Source: Candidatus Altimarinota bacterium (GTDB lineage Bacteria; Patescibacteriota; Gracilibacteria; RBG-16-42-10; JAQVLK01). From it: DNA of 64,000 nucleotides. Under the pieces are notes generated by a model that worked only from the letters and a program-made list of their open reading frames with translations, was not told the DNA's origin and searched no databases. A program made the translations under genes and the position numbers. The DNA lies in assembly GCA_028704165.1 (NCBI GenBank), contig JAQVLK010000002.1, positions 1 to 64,000 on the forward strand, written 5' to 3'. Positions within the stretch are counted from its first letter, which is position 1. Each line of letters starts with the position of its first letter. This document shows positions 41,624 through 49,598 of the stretch, one piece after another.

Positions 41624-41652
41624 ATTATAGCAAAACAAGCTATTTCTGCAAA
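41624..41652 (-). promoter_or_regulatory. Promoter of the 13-gene pilin/PKD operon
   Basis: On the minus strand TTTGCA (41652-41647), 17-nt spacer ending TTTTGC, TATAAT (41629-41624). The TGC before the -10 makes it an extended promoter. Predicted start of transcription near 41617. Confidence 0.7.
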
Positions 41653-41671
41653 AAACTATAATAATTAGGAT

Positions 41672-41738
41672 AGCTGTATTGTTACATTGTTCTATTGTTG
41701 GGGTATTCAACAATGTAACAAGGTAGCAATATAACAAT
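41672..41738 (-). terminator. AT-rich hairpin after the MBL hydrolase gene
   Basis: Inverted repeat of TTGTTACATTGTT / AACAATGTAACA with a GGGGTA centre, immediately after the hydrolase stop. It belongs to the ATTGTTATATTGTT repeat family. May separate the hydrolase transcript from the operon promoter. Confidence 0.5.
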
Positions 41739-41740
41739 GT

Positions 41741-42577
41741 CTACATGCACTCTCTTAAGTCACATACCAAACTAAAAGTTCCGGTCTCCTTGAGATCCAA
41801 GTAAGCAATCTCCCAAGAATTAAGTCTGTCCAGAGTTTCCTGATGCGGATGTCCAAACTTATTATCTGTTCCGGAACTTATAATCACCAGTTTAGGATTC
41901 ACTTTTTCTAATAAATAAAGAGTATTGGCAGTTTTGCTACCGTGGTGTCCCGCTTGGAAATAAGTGGCAGATAAATCCTGCTCACTTCTTAGCAATAATT
42001 CTTCGACTTCTTCTTCAGCATCCCCAGTGAAGAGGAAAATATTTTCTCCATACTTCAGGCGTATTACCATGGAACTATTATTGATATTCTTGAATTCCAT
42101 GAAACTGGTATCTGCAAAAGGGAATAATATTTCGAAGAACAAACTGTCTCCGATTTCTAAGCCATATTTATTAGTTGCCGGAATAAAATTCAGATCTTGT
42201 CCTTTAATAGTCTCCAAAAACTCGAGATAAGTAGATGATTTGTAGAAAACCGGATTCAGGAGAATGTTTTTTACCTCGTAACGTTTCAAAATTTCAACTA
42301 ATCCATCAATGTGATCGGCATGAGGGTGAGTTAGGATAATAAGATCTATCTTCTTATCATAATAAGGCATCAGCTTTCCTAGTTCAGGTAAAATATTGGA
42401 AAAAGGGCCACCGTCAAGCAAAATCTTTTGTCCGTCAGGACCCTCTATGAGTGTCGCATCTCCTTGTCCGACCGACAGATAATGAATTTGCAAATTCTGC
42501 TCTGGAACTTGTAAATATGCCGTGAGAAGCAATCCGGTCCAGAGAGTAACAAGTAAAAACAGAAACTTGTGCAGCAT
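41741..42577 (-). CDS. ComEC-like metallo-beta-lactamase-fold hydrolase
   Basis: 278 residues from ATG 42577: one N-terminal helix (FLFLLVTLWTGLLLTAYL), then a MBL domain: LSVGQGDATLIEGP, LTHPHADHIDG (HxHxDH metal motif), LFTGDAEEEVEELLL, FQAGHHGSKTAN and IISSGTDNKFGHPH. This is the C-terminal nuclease-like domain of competence protein ComEC as a stand-alone membrane-tethered enzyme; it could act on incoming DNA or nucleotides outside the cell. The frame to 42718 only adds repeat-derived residues. Two CTTAATC-type promoters lie upstream. Confidence 0.85.
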   Translation of the reverse strand: MLHKFLFLLVTLWTGLLLTAYLQVPEQNLQIHYLSVGQGDATLIEGPDGQKILLDGGPFSNILPELGKLMPYYDKKIDLIILTHPHADHIDGLVEILKRYEVKNILLNPVFYKSSTYLEFLETIKGQDLNFIPATNKYGLEIGDSLFFEILFPFADTSFMEFKNINNSSMVIRLKYGENIFLFTGDAEEEVEELLLRSEQDLSATYFQAGHHGSKTANTLYLLEKVNPKLVIISSGTDNKFGHPHQETLDRLNSWEIAYLDLKETGTFSLVCDLRECM

Positions 42578-42601
42578 AAAAAGCTTAGATAAGTCACTTT
42601 T

Positions 42602-42634
42602 AGTATAAATGCGAAAGATTAAGGGGAGATTAAG
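42602..42634 (-). promoter_or_regulatory. MBL hydrolase promoter P1 with CTTAATC direct repeat
   Basis: Minus strand: CTTAATC at 42634-42628 and 42623-42617 (11-bp period), 9 nt, then -10 TATACT (42607-42602). The start of transcription would be about 18 nt before the ATG at 42577. Confidence 0.65.
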
Positions 42635-42775
42635 ACATGGGACCACTACGAATAGGAATGATGCGAATAGAAGATGGGACCACAACGAATATACGATCCG
42701 AATAGAAGATGGGACCAATACGAATCCCTGCCTGCCGGCAGGCAGGGACGAATTTGTGATCCGAATAAGACATGG
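42635..42775. repeat. ACGAAT repeat cluster with a GC-rich palindrome insert
   Basis: Three to four units of GATGGGACCA-NN-ACGAAT...TGATSCGAATA. A perfect 22-bp palindrome (CCCTGCCTGCC / GGCAGGCAGGG, 42726-42747) interrupts one unit. No gene supported. Confidence 0.75.
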
Positions 42776-42848
42776 GTGGTACAGAGAAGAGAAGAATAGT
42801 TAATAATTCAAAAAATGGGTGGCCCTCCAGCCCCCTCCCGCCACCCAA

Positions 42849-42881
42849 AGGGTAGCATCCAAAGATTAAGGAAAGATTAAG
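42849..42881 (-). promoter_or_regulatory. Upstream promoter-like site P2 with CTTAATC direct repeat
   Basis: Minus strand: CTTAATC at 42881-42875 and 42870-42864, 9 nt ending TGC, then TACCCT (42854-42849) as a weak -10. Same geometry as the other three sites. It would read through the ACGAAT cluster toward the hydrolase. Confidence 0.5.
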
Positions 42882-42925
42882 ATGTGATGGGACCAATACG
42901 AATACTACGAATTTCTGATGCGAAT
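42882..42925. repeat. ACGAAT repeat unit
   Basis: One full unit: GATGGGACCAATACGAAT, then ACTACGAATTTCTGATGCGAAT. Same family as 42635-42775 and 44774-44852. Confidence 0.7.
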
Positions 42926-43041
42926 GGTTTAAATGGCTGAAGAAACAGTAAATCACTGAATTAGTAGATAAGTAGTTGCGCAAAATTTTGCGCAACTCTT
43001 GCGGCCATCAGGAATCAAGAAATTCTCTAAAGGCCTCCCCC

Positions 43042-43070
43042 TTGGATTTAAAGCTAATTTATGCTATAAT
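43042..43070 (+). promoter_or_regulatory. Promoter of the MscS gene
   Basis: TTGGAT (43042-43047), 17-nt spacer, TATAAT (43065-43070), 22 nt before the ATG. Confidence 0.65.
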
Positions 43071-43092
43071 TAAATGAAGTAATTTAGATCAA

Positions 43093-43974
43093 ATGGCTAC
43101 TGTAGCTGATCATGCCGAAACCGTTGGTTCGGGAAGTGCTGGAGGAATCACCGAATTTCTGACCAGAGCTTGGGAAATGTTCCCGTATTTTATCGTAGCG
43201 GTGATTGTGATGTTTTTTTCTGTATTCTTTGCCAAAGTAGCCAGAGCCATGGCCAAGAAGACACTCATGAAAAGTGGTGGTCACGAAGGAGCTAGTAGTA
43301 TCGTGGGAAAATCAGCTTACGCTCTCTCAATTGTCTTGGGTGCGACGATCTCTCTCAAAATCTTGGGAATTGATATCAGTTTTATCACTGGAGCAGTAGT
43401 CTTTGGACTTGGCTTTGCGATGAAGGATATTATCGAAAACTATATTTCAGGAATCATGATTTTACTACAGCAACCATTTAAGATCGGGGATATTGTCAAA
43501 GCTGGCAGTGTAACGGGGCGTGTAGAAGAAATCGAAGCTCGTACCACTTTTATTCGAGTCTTTGATGGACAACGTGTAGTTGTGCCTAATTCTCAGATGC
43601 TTTCAGAAACATTGACCAATTATTCCACTTATCCTGAACGTCGTATTACAATCTTGGTCGGAGTAGCTTACGATACCGATCTGAATAAAGCTGTGGAAGC
43701 TGTCCTGGGACTTCTGACTGCTGATAAAAATGTTCTTAACAAACCTAAGCCGGCAGTTTTGGTCAGTGCTTTCGAAGATAGTTCGATCAAACTGACGATC
43801 CGTTTCTGGGTGGATTCGACTCTGACAAATTTCTTGAAAAAACAGTCTGCAATTACCTTACAAATCCAAGAACTTTTCCAGAAAGAAGGTATTAGTATTC
43901 CTTTCCCAATTGTTGCTCTTGATACAGATCAGCAGAAAGTTACTCCCAAAGCACCAGCTTCCTTGCCGGCTTAA
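43093..43974 (+). CDS. mscS: MscS-family mechanosensitive ion channel
   Basis: Opens under membrane tension to release solutes on osmotic downshift. 293 residues: two N-terminal helices, pore helix region VFGLGFAMKDIIENYISGIMILLQQPFKIGDIV, which matches the MscS TM3 and beta-domain signature, then VVVPNSQMLSETLTNYS, and the C-terminal alpha/beta domain. Monocistronic, with its own promoter and a strong terminator. High confidence. Confidence 0.93.
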   Translation: MATVADHAETVGSGSAGGITEFLTRAWEMFPYFIVAVIVMFFSVFFAKVARAMAKKTLMKSGGHEGASSIVGKSAYALSIVLGATISLKILGIDISFITGAVVFGLGFAMKDIIENYISGIMILLQQPFKIGDIVKAGSVTGRVEEIEARTTFIRVFDGQRVVVPNSQMLSETLTNYSTYPERRITILVGVAYDTDLNKAVEAVLGLLTADKNVLNKPKPAVLVSAFEDSSIKLTIRFWVDSTLTNFLKKQSAITLQIQELFQKEGISIPFPIVALDTDQQKVTPKAPASLPA

Positions 43975-43990
43975 GTAATTTAGAAACATA

Positions 43991-44021
43991 AAAAAGAGGA
44001 CAAGTAGATGTCCTCCTTTTT
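43991..44021 (+). terminator. Intrinsic terminator after mscS
   Basis: AAAAA-GAGGACA, 6-nt loop, TGTCCTC-CTTTTT. Symmetric A/T flanks make it usable for both mscS and the convergent small lipoprotein gene. Confidence 0.85.
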
Positions 44022-44046
44022 GGCTTGTGATAGAAAGTAGGAAAGA

Positions 44047-44241
44047 TTACTCTTCCATAGCTTCTTCAACAGCGACCTCTTCAGTAAGATCTTCCTCTGC
44101 AACAACTTCTACCTCAGGAGTAACAACTTCCTCAGTAACTACTGGTTCTTCAGTAGTAACTTCTACAGTTGTCTCTTCGGTAGCAGCGCCACAACCAGCA
44201 AGGATCATTAGTCCTGCCAATAGTAAAGCAATCTTTTTCAT
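44047..44241 (-). CDS. Small acidic lipoprotein
   Basis: 64 residues: MKKIALLLAGLMILAGC, with a clear lipobox (LAGC, Cys17). The mature part is almost only Val, Thr and Glu (TTEEPVVTEEVVTPEVEVV...), a disordered acidic brush at the membrane surface. Similar tiny lipoproteins are common; function unknown. Convergent with mscS, sharing its terminator. Confidence 0.75.
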   Translation of the reverse strand: MKKIALLLAGLMILAGCGAATEETTVEVTTEEPVVTEEVVTPEVEVVAEEDLTEEVAVEEAMEE

Positions 44242-44682
44242 AAGACTTCTTTGGTTAAGAAATTTGACTACAGTCTAGCACTAGCAAGGAAAATGTCCAG
44301 AGACAATACAATCTTTCTGGATAAAGTCAAAAGCATCCAATTGGTAGAAGATGAGAAGGATCATAGGAAAAGTAGTTTGAGAAATGATTGGTGGAGGCAG
44401 GGACTAGGGTAAATAAATTTTGAATGATGAATGATGAATTTTGAATGGCTGGGGACAGGGATGAGGGTAAATACAAAAAGGTTTAATGGCTGAAATGGTT
44501 GGGGAACAAAGGGATTAGGGGAGAGGGTTTAGGGTATCCGAGTTCCGAGGTCCGAAAGTAGTTTGTCGTCTGTTGTATGTTACTTGCACTTAAGTACTGA
44601 AACACAGTATCCCCTCCTAGCCAGACAACTATTCAACATGTTTTTTTTACCAAAAATCCGATGATCCGATAGGAACATCCTT
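44242..44682. other. Gene-free repeat-rich stretch
   Basis: No credible gene. Contains AATTTTGAATGATGAAT words, GGGATTAGGGGAGAGGG words, a CCGAGTTCCGAGGTCCGAA word also at 27701-27722, and a TTTGTCGTCTGTTG word. Confidence 0.6.
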
Positions 44683-44711
44683 TTGACAGTCTCGAAAAAA
44701 TTTGCTAGCAT
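44683..44711 (+). promoter_or_regulatory. nusA promoter
   Basis: TTGACA (44683-44688), 17-nt spacer ending TTTGC, TAGCAT (44706-44711): consensus -35 and extended -10. It leaves a leader of about 165 nt before nusA. Confidence 0.75.
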
Positions 44712-44740
44712 ATGAATGTAAAACTTGTAAGTAAGGTTAA

Positions 44741-44766
44741 GCTACTCTTGATAAAGAAAGAGTGGC
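44741..44766 (+). promoter_or_regulatory. Hairpin in the nusA leader
   Basis: GCTACTCTT / AAGAGTGGC stem (one G-U pair), 8-nt loop, about 25 nt after the predicted transcription start. No U-tract follows. Possible leader structure; a regulatory role is only inferred from its place. Confidence 0.35.
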
Positions 44767-44773
44767 TCCTTGA

Positions 44774-44852
44774 GATGGGACCACAACGAATGGGAATGAT
44801 GCGAATAGGAGATGGGACCAATACAAATGCTACGAATTTTTGATCCGAATTA
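44774..44852. repeat. ACGAAT repeat, two units in the nusA leader
   Basis: Two units of GATGGGACCA...ACGAAT...TGATSCGAAT. They are transcribed as part of the nusA 5' leader. Confidence 0.7.
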
Positions 44853-44884
44853 GAAAAAGATTTTAAATATTAACTCTCTATACT

Positions 44885-46246
44885 ATGCAATCCAAGTACA
44901 CGTCCGCTATCATGCAGATCTGTGATGAAAAGAACATCGACAAGGAAGTTGTGATCGAAGCGGTTCAGGATGCCTTAGCTGCCGCCTATCGTAAAGATTA
45001 TGGTAATCGTAACCAAAAAGTACGTGCCGAGTTTGACGATGCAACCGGTCTTTTTAAAGTCTATCGCCAATTCGAAGTAGTTGAAGAGGTAGAAAATCCG
45101 GAAGCTGAGAAGACTGTCGAACAAGCTCAAAAGATTAATGCCCAAGCTGACTTGGGAGATATTATTGAAATCGAAGTGACCCCCAAAGATTTTGGACGTA
45201 TCGCCGCTCAAACTGCTCGCCAAGTCATTATTCAACGTATTCGCGAAGCTGAGCGTGAACAGATGTACAAGGTCTATAAAGACCGTGAAGGAGAGTTGCT
45301 CTTTGGACAAGTTCAGCGTGTTGAGGGTGGAACAGTCTTTGTCGATTTGGAAAAAGCGTCAGTTGTTTTGGATCGTCAATACCAAATTCCCGGTGAGAAG
45401 TTTTATAACGGGCAAAGAATTAAACTTTACCTAGAAAAAGTTGAAAGAACCGAAAAGGGTCCGCAGATTATCATTTCTCGTAGACATCCTCAATTCATCG
45501 CGAAATTACTTGAGCTAGAAGTCCCGGAAGTAGCAGAAGGGACTGTTGAAGTCAAAGATATTGCGCGTGAAGCCGGAGTCCGTACCAAGATTTCGGTCTA
45601 CAGTAAAGAGGAAGGTATTGATCCGGTTGGTTCTTGTGTCGGACAGAAGGGAGTTCGTATCCAATCCGTAACTGATGAAATCGGTTCTGAGCGCATTGAT
45701 ATCGTGGAGTGGGACACAGACCCGGTCAAATATCTGATCAATGCTTTGTCTCCAGCCAGAATTATCAGTATTGAACTACATGAAGCCGAGAAACTGGCCA
45801 AGGTTTTTGTAACTGAGGACCAACGTTCTTTGGCAATTGGTAAGAACGGACAAAATGTGAGACTTGCTTCTATCCTGACCGGTTGGGAAATCGACATTGA
45901 AGATTTCATAGTTGAAGGTGGTGAAGAAGTCGTAGAGAGTGAAGAAGCTGACATAGCAGCACCCCTTGTGGGTGACGAGCCTGTTCCGGAAGCTGTCGTT
46001 GAAACAGCAACGGAAGAAACTTCAGTAGTAGAACCAAAAAAATCAGATGCCGAGATTCTCGCAGAAAAATTAGCTGAGACCAAGCAAGTTGAAGTTCAGG
46101 AAGAAGCAGTTGTTCAAAGTCCGGAGGAGACCTTGCCAGAAGAGAAAGAAAGAGAAGTTCCAGCTAAGCCGGCCCCAGCTGAGGAAGTCGTTGCAGAAGT
46201 AAAACCTAAGGCCAAAAAGAAAGCAGTTAGTAAGTCTAAGAAGTAG
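44885..46246 (+). CDS. nusA: Transcription termination/antitermination factor NusA
   Basis: Binds RNA polymerase and RNA at pauses, terminators and antitermination sites. 453 residues: N-terminal domain (DALAAAYRKDYGNRNQKVRAEFD), S1 domain (GQVQRVEGGTVFVDLEKASVVLDRQYQIPGE), two KH domains (DPVGSCVGQKGVRIQSVTDEI..ERIDIVEW and AIGKNGQNVRLASILTGWEIDI). After about residue 345 a long Glu/Val/Ala-rich acidic tail ends in Lys-rich AKKKAVSKSKK, unlike the AR repeats of E. coli. Own promoter and terminator. Confidence 0.94.
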   Translation: MQSKYTSAIMQICDEKNIDKEVVIEAVQDALAAAYRKDYGNRNQKVRAEFDDATGLFKVYRQFEVVEEVENPEAEKTVEQAQKINAQADLGDIIEIEVTPKDFGRIAAQTARQVIIQRIREAEREQMYKVYKDREGELLFGQVQRVEGGTVFVDLEKASVVLDRQYQIPGEKFYNGQRIKLYLEKVERTEKGPQIIISRRHPQFIAKLLELEVPEVAEGTVEVKDIAREAGVRTKISVYSKEEGIDPVGSCVGQKGVRIQSVTDEIGSERIDIVEWDTDPVKYLINALSPARIISIELHEAEKLAKVFVTEDQRSLAIGKNGQNVRLASILTGWEIDIEDFIVEGGEEVVESEEADIAAPLVGDEPVPEAVVETATEETSVVEPKKSDAEILAEKLAETKQVEVQEEAVVQSPEETLPEEKEREVPAKPAPAEEVVAEVKPKAKKKAVSKSKK

Positions 46247-46272
46247 GGTTTATCAATCAACTTAAGATAATG

Positions 46273-46302
46273 CGGTAGTTCCAAATGGGACTACCGTTTT
46301 TT
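46273..46302 (+). terminator. Intrinsic terminator after nusA
   Basis: 10-bp stem CGGTAGTTCC / GGGACTACCG with a 4-nt loop, followed by TTTTTT. Textbook form. Confidence 0.9.
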
Positions 46303-46328
46303 GCTTTTTATGGAAATCCCTGCTAGAT

Positions 46329-46349
46329 TAATAGTAACAATTACTATTA
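46329..46349 (+). promoter_or_regulatory. Palindromic operator upstream of the Fur-family gene
   Basis: Perfect inverted repeat TAATAGTAA-CAA-TTACTATTA, 79 nt before the regulator's ATG. Size and AT-rich 9-x-9 shape fit a Fur/PerR/Zur box, suggesting autoregulation. Confidence 0.6.
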
Positions 46350-46428
46350 TTAAATAAGTTATACAGTGATTCAGTAAAACAGTTACTTCTGACTCATCGT
46401 ACTTCTTACCAGCTTAACACTTACTCTT

Positions 46429-46869
46429 ATGGCAAAAGTAGACTTGCAAGATTTCCTCAAAGCTAATGGTCTTTCGATGACAACTCAACGTCAACTAATT
46501 CTGGATGAACTGGAAAATTATGCCGGTCATCTGACAGCTGATCAAATCTTTCATCGTATCAGAAAAGTTATGCCCAAAATTAGTTTTGGAACAGTTTATC
46601 GTAACTTAGCTGTATTGGTTGATCTCGAGTTAGTTCTGAAACATAATTTTGGAGGAGATATCTCCTATTATGAAAAATTCAAACCGGTTCATCATCATAT
46701 TTTATGCACTGAATGCTCCAAGGTAGAAGATTTGAAAGGAGTAAAAATTGCCGAACTGGAACCTGAAATTGAAAATCTTACTTCCTATAAGGTTAGTACA
46801 CATCACTTGATAGTGACCGGTATTTGTCCCAAGTGTAGGACAAAGGAGGTTGAAATTCGGGTGGAGTAA
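46429..46869 (+). CDS. Fur-family transcriptional regulator
   Basis: 146 residues. Winged-helix half (MTTQRQLILDEL...HLTADQIFHRIRKVMPKISFGTVYRNLAVL) and dimerisation half with the His cluster VHHHILCTECSKVED (His88-90) and structural Zn cysteines Cys93, Cys96, Cys133, Cys136. Which metal or peroxide it senses cannot be read from this; the FGTVYRNL helix is PerR/Fur-like. A perfect palindrome upstream is a candidate autoregulatory site. Monocistronic. Confidence 0.9.
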   Translation: MAKVDLQDFLKANGLSMTTQRQLILDELENYAGHLTADQIFHRIRKVMPKISFGTVYRNLAVLVDLELVLKHNFGGDISYYEKFKPVHHHILCTECSKVEDLKGVKIAELEPEIENLTSYKVSTHHLIVTGICPKCRTKEVEIRVE

Positions 46870-47079
46870 TTAGATTGGTGCATGGTTACCTTGTTATATT
46901 GCTGAAAACATTAGGACAACTTTATGCGTGGTTCTTGTTTTCAAGTTAAAGAGTAAAGTAGAGTTGATTTTAGTGGTTTTGTAATCTGGCTCTCTTTTCC
47001 ATAAGCTATTAACTTGCTATATTCTCCAAGCAGGATTAAGTTTTTTGTGTTAATTCAAAATTCATAATTCAAAATTATT

Positions 47080-48339
47080 ATGCCCAGCGCCTACGAAAAT
47101 GCTCTGAAACAAATTGATAAAGCGGCGGCTTTGACCAAAGTGGATAGCGAAACTTTGGCAAGAATTAAATCCGTTAATAAGATTGTCCAGGTGGAATTCC
47201 CAATTGTCTTGGACAGTGGCAAGACCAAGATTTTCCAAGCTTATCGTGTCCAGCACAATAATTGGCGTGGCCCATACAAAGGAGGGATTCGTTATCACTG
47301 GAATGTCGATTTGGATGAGGTGAAAGCTTTGGCTACTTGGATGACGCTCAAATGTGCAGTGCTTGATCTTCCCATGGGCGGTGGGAAGGGTGGTGTGATT
47401 GTTGATCCGCGAGATTGTTCCAAATCTGAGTTGGAAAAAATTAGTCGTGCCTTTGCACGAGCGATTGTTACCGACATTGGTCCAGAGGTGGATGTGCCAG
47501 CTCCAGATGTTTACACGACGCCGGAGATCATGGGTTGGATTCGTGACGAATATGAAAAAATAACCAGTACTTCCGCTCCGGCCTTAATTACCGGGAAAAA
47601 AGTAGAAAATGGTGGCTCCGAGGGACGAGATATCGCGACTGCTCAAGGTGGCGTACATGTCTTGAACGAAGCCGTGAAAAAACTTAAACTTAATGCTAAA
47701 GGCTTAAGAGTTGTGATCCAAGGATTTGGTAATGCAGGTGGTGTGATGGCGAGACTGCTCTTTGAACAGGGTTATAAAATAGTGGGCATTGCTGATTCCA
47801 AAGGAGCGATCTATAACCCTGACGGCTTTGAACCGAAACTGGTTTATAGCTGTAAGCTTGAGAAAGGTGCGGTGAATAATTGTTCCATTACCTTACACGA
47901 AGACAATGCCAAAAATACCGTGCATCTTTCCAACGAGGAACTGCTAGAGCAAGACTGTGATATCTTGATTCCTGCTGCTCTTGAGAACCAGATTACAGGA
48001 CAGAATGCTGATAGGATCAAAGCCAAACTTATCGTAGAACTTGCCAATGGTCCCACCACGACGGGGGCTGATCGTATTTTAAGGGAAAAAGGCATCATGG
48101 TTGCTCCGGATATCCTGGCCAATGCCGGAGGAGTAACGGTGAGCTACTTTGAATGGTTGCAAAACAAGCGGGACGAGAAGTGGAGTAAGGAGGATGTCTT
48201 GCAAAAACTGGAAGAAAAGATGGTGGCCGCTTTCGCAGCCGTTTACGAAAAAGCGCAGGAGCTTGATGTTGATCTGCGCCGTGCGGCCGGAGTACTTGCT
48301 ATTGAAAGACTGGTTAAGGCGATGCCGAAGTCTGCATAA
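47080..48339 (+). CDS. gdhA: Glutamate dehydrogenase (Glu/Leu/Phe/Val family)
   Basis: Reversible oxidative deamination of glutamate to 2-oxoglutarate with NAD(P). 419 residues: YRVQHNNWRGPYKGGIRYH, MTLKCAVLDLPMGGGKGGVIVDPRD with the catalytic Lys, DVPAPDVYT, and the Rossmann part VVIQGFGNAGGVMARLL. It resembles the hexameric archaeal/Clostridium-like type. It suggests amino-acid-linked fermentation or ammonia assimilation. The last 26 nt overlap a convergent gene. Confidence 0.94.
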   Translation: MPSAYENALKQIDKAAALTKVDSETLARIKSVNKIVQVEFPIVLDSGKTKIFQAYRVQHNNWRGPYKGGIRYHWNVDLDEVKALATWMTLKCAVLDLPMGGGKGGVIVDPRDCSKSELEKISRAFARAIVTDIGPEVDVPAPDVYTTPEIMGWIRDEYEKITSTSAPALITGKKVENGGSEGRDIATAQGGVHVLNEAVKKLKLNAKGLRVVIQGFGNAGGVMARLLFEQGYKIVGIADSKGAIYNPDGFEPKLVYSCKLEKGAVNNCSITLHEDNAKNTVHLSNEELLEQDCDILIPAALENQITGQNADRIKAKLIVELANGPTTTGADRILREKGIMVAPDILANAGGVTVSYFEWLQNKRDEKWSKEDVLQKLEEKMVAAFAAVYEKAQELDVDLRRAAGVLAIERLVKAMPKSA

Positions 48340-49384
48340 GAGCTAGTAGTTTTCTCTCAAATTTCATAGCTTGCTCTGGTTCTATTTTCGCTAAATCAGT
48401 TGAGTCGATCAACTCGTGTAGCTTTTCGTATTGATCTAGGATTTTCGCGATGACAGCTTCATGATTTGGTCCCAGACTGCTTAGAATGACATTGCTTGCA
48501 TTGGCATCTAAATACCTGAGCAGTTTAAGGATGAAGTCTTTGGCTTGATCTCTGCTTAATCCTATCACCTCGATGGCATCAGCAATTAGCGCTGGAGGAA
48601 TAGTAAAACGTTTGGTTTTTGGCCTTGTCTCTTTGGGCTTCTGTTCTGTGTGGTCTGTTGTTTGTCGACTGTCTTCATTTGTCTGTTTGGTGAACCGTCT
48701 GTCTGGAGTTTTTTCTTGAACTGGAGGGGCTGCCTTAGCTTGTGGTACTAGTATCTGAACAGTAGGGGGAGTTTTTTTTGCGGTATTTATGAGTTGATCC
48801 ATGGATTTCCTTGTTGCTGTATCAAATAATTTTTTAAGTTTCTCGCAGACTAGCTGGTTATCCGGTTGTGACAAAAAAGCCATAATGTCAGCAGAACTAA
48901 GGCTTACATCTCCAAAACGATTACCAAAAAACTGCATTAATTGATTTACGCGTTTTTCAAAAACTTCAGCACTGATCATCAATTCTTGTTTTTCAAAAGA
49001 AGCTATAAGTTCGTGGTATTTTAAATCAAGAATAAGAGTGGTTGCTTCTTCGTAAAGACAAGGGGCTTTTTGGGCCGATTGGTTGAGTGCCGAGAGTGCT
49101 TTTGGTCCGAAGTCTATCAAAAAAGCTTTAGTTTCCTCTAAAGTAAGTGCATATTGCAGGTGCAAAAGATGTAGTCTACTAGCTAAGGATTTTCTAACAG
49201 CATCAACACAAAAAGCCTCTGCCTGAGCGCATAATTCATGATTATTACTTGCTGCTGTGACCAAAATTTTGCCCAGAACAGCTTCCATTTCATTGATCAT
49301 GCGAGATAAATCAGCTACCGATTGATTCTCTGAATTATTTTCTAGTTCTGATGAACCCAAGGGTGGATAAGTTAAATTGAACAC
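48314..49384 (-). CDS. Hypothetical two-domain helical protein
   Basis: 356 residues from a GTG at 49384. N-terminal helical domain (about 20-205), a disordered middle (KAAPPVQEKTPDRRFTKQT...), and a C-terminal helical domain from about 262 (FTIPPALIADAIEVIGLSRDQAKDFILKLLRYL). The middle, rich in Gln/Thr/Asp/Lys, is encoded by GTCTGTTGTTTGTC-type DNA that also appears between genes. No family recognised; the gene overlaps gdhA's end. Confidence 0.65.
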   Translation of the reverse strand: MFNLTYPPLGSSELENNSENQSVADLSRMINEMEAVLGKILVTAASNNHELCAQAEAFCVDAVRKSLASRLHLLHLQYALTLEETKAFLIDFGPKALSALNQSAQKAPCLYEEATTLILDLKYHELIASFEKQELMISAEVFEKRVNQLMQFFGNRFGDVSLSSADIMAFLSQPDNQLVCEKLKKLFDTATRKSMDQLINTAKKTPPTVQILVPQAKAAPPVQEKTPDRRFTKQTNEDSRQTTDHTEQKPKETRPKTKRFTIPPALIADAIEVIGLSRDQAKDFILKLLRYLDANASNVILSSLGPNHEAVIAKILDQYEKLHELIDSTDLAKIEPEQAMKFERKLLALMQTSASP

Positions 49385-49598
49385 TATTATGCAGTATTAT
49401 GTGTATCAAGTCAATGTTTTTGGGTGGCTTGCAGAACAAACTGGATTATATTTGGACTTATCTTTTGAGCTAAATTCAGGGAAATTAAGGCTAAAAAGCT
49501 AAATTTTCTTGACTTTTGCTGAAATTAAGATAAATTAAGCGATGTTTTTGGTATTGGTATGCCAATTAGTCCTCTAAAAGCAGGCTAAGTCCTAGGTG
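49385..49598. other. Gene-free stretch upstream of nrdR
   Basis: AT-rich, without a supported gene or hairpin. AAATTAAG-type words recur at 49489-49545. Confidence 0.4.

Noticed and set aside
42726-42747. Palindrome considered as a terminator
   Set aside because: No U-tract, no gene ending nearby, and identical in type to the inserts in tsaD; repeat element is the better reading.
42578-42995. Minus-strand frames in the region before the MBL hydrolase, and its extension to 42718
   Set aside because: They are translations of ACGAAT repeats, palindromes and two promoter boxes, with no ribosome site or family likeness.
42635-44852. ACGAAT repeats as a CRISPR array
   Set aside because: Units vary, have no unique equal-length spacers, and no cas genes are present.
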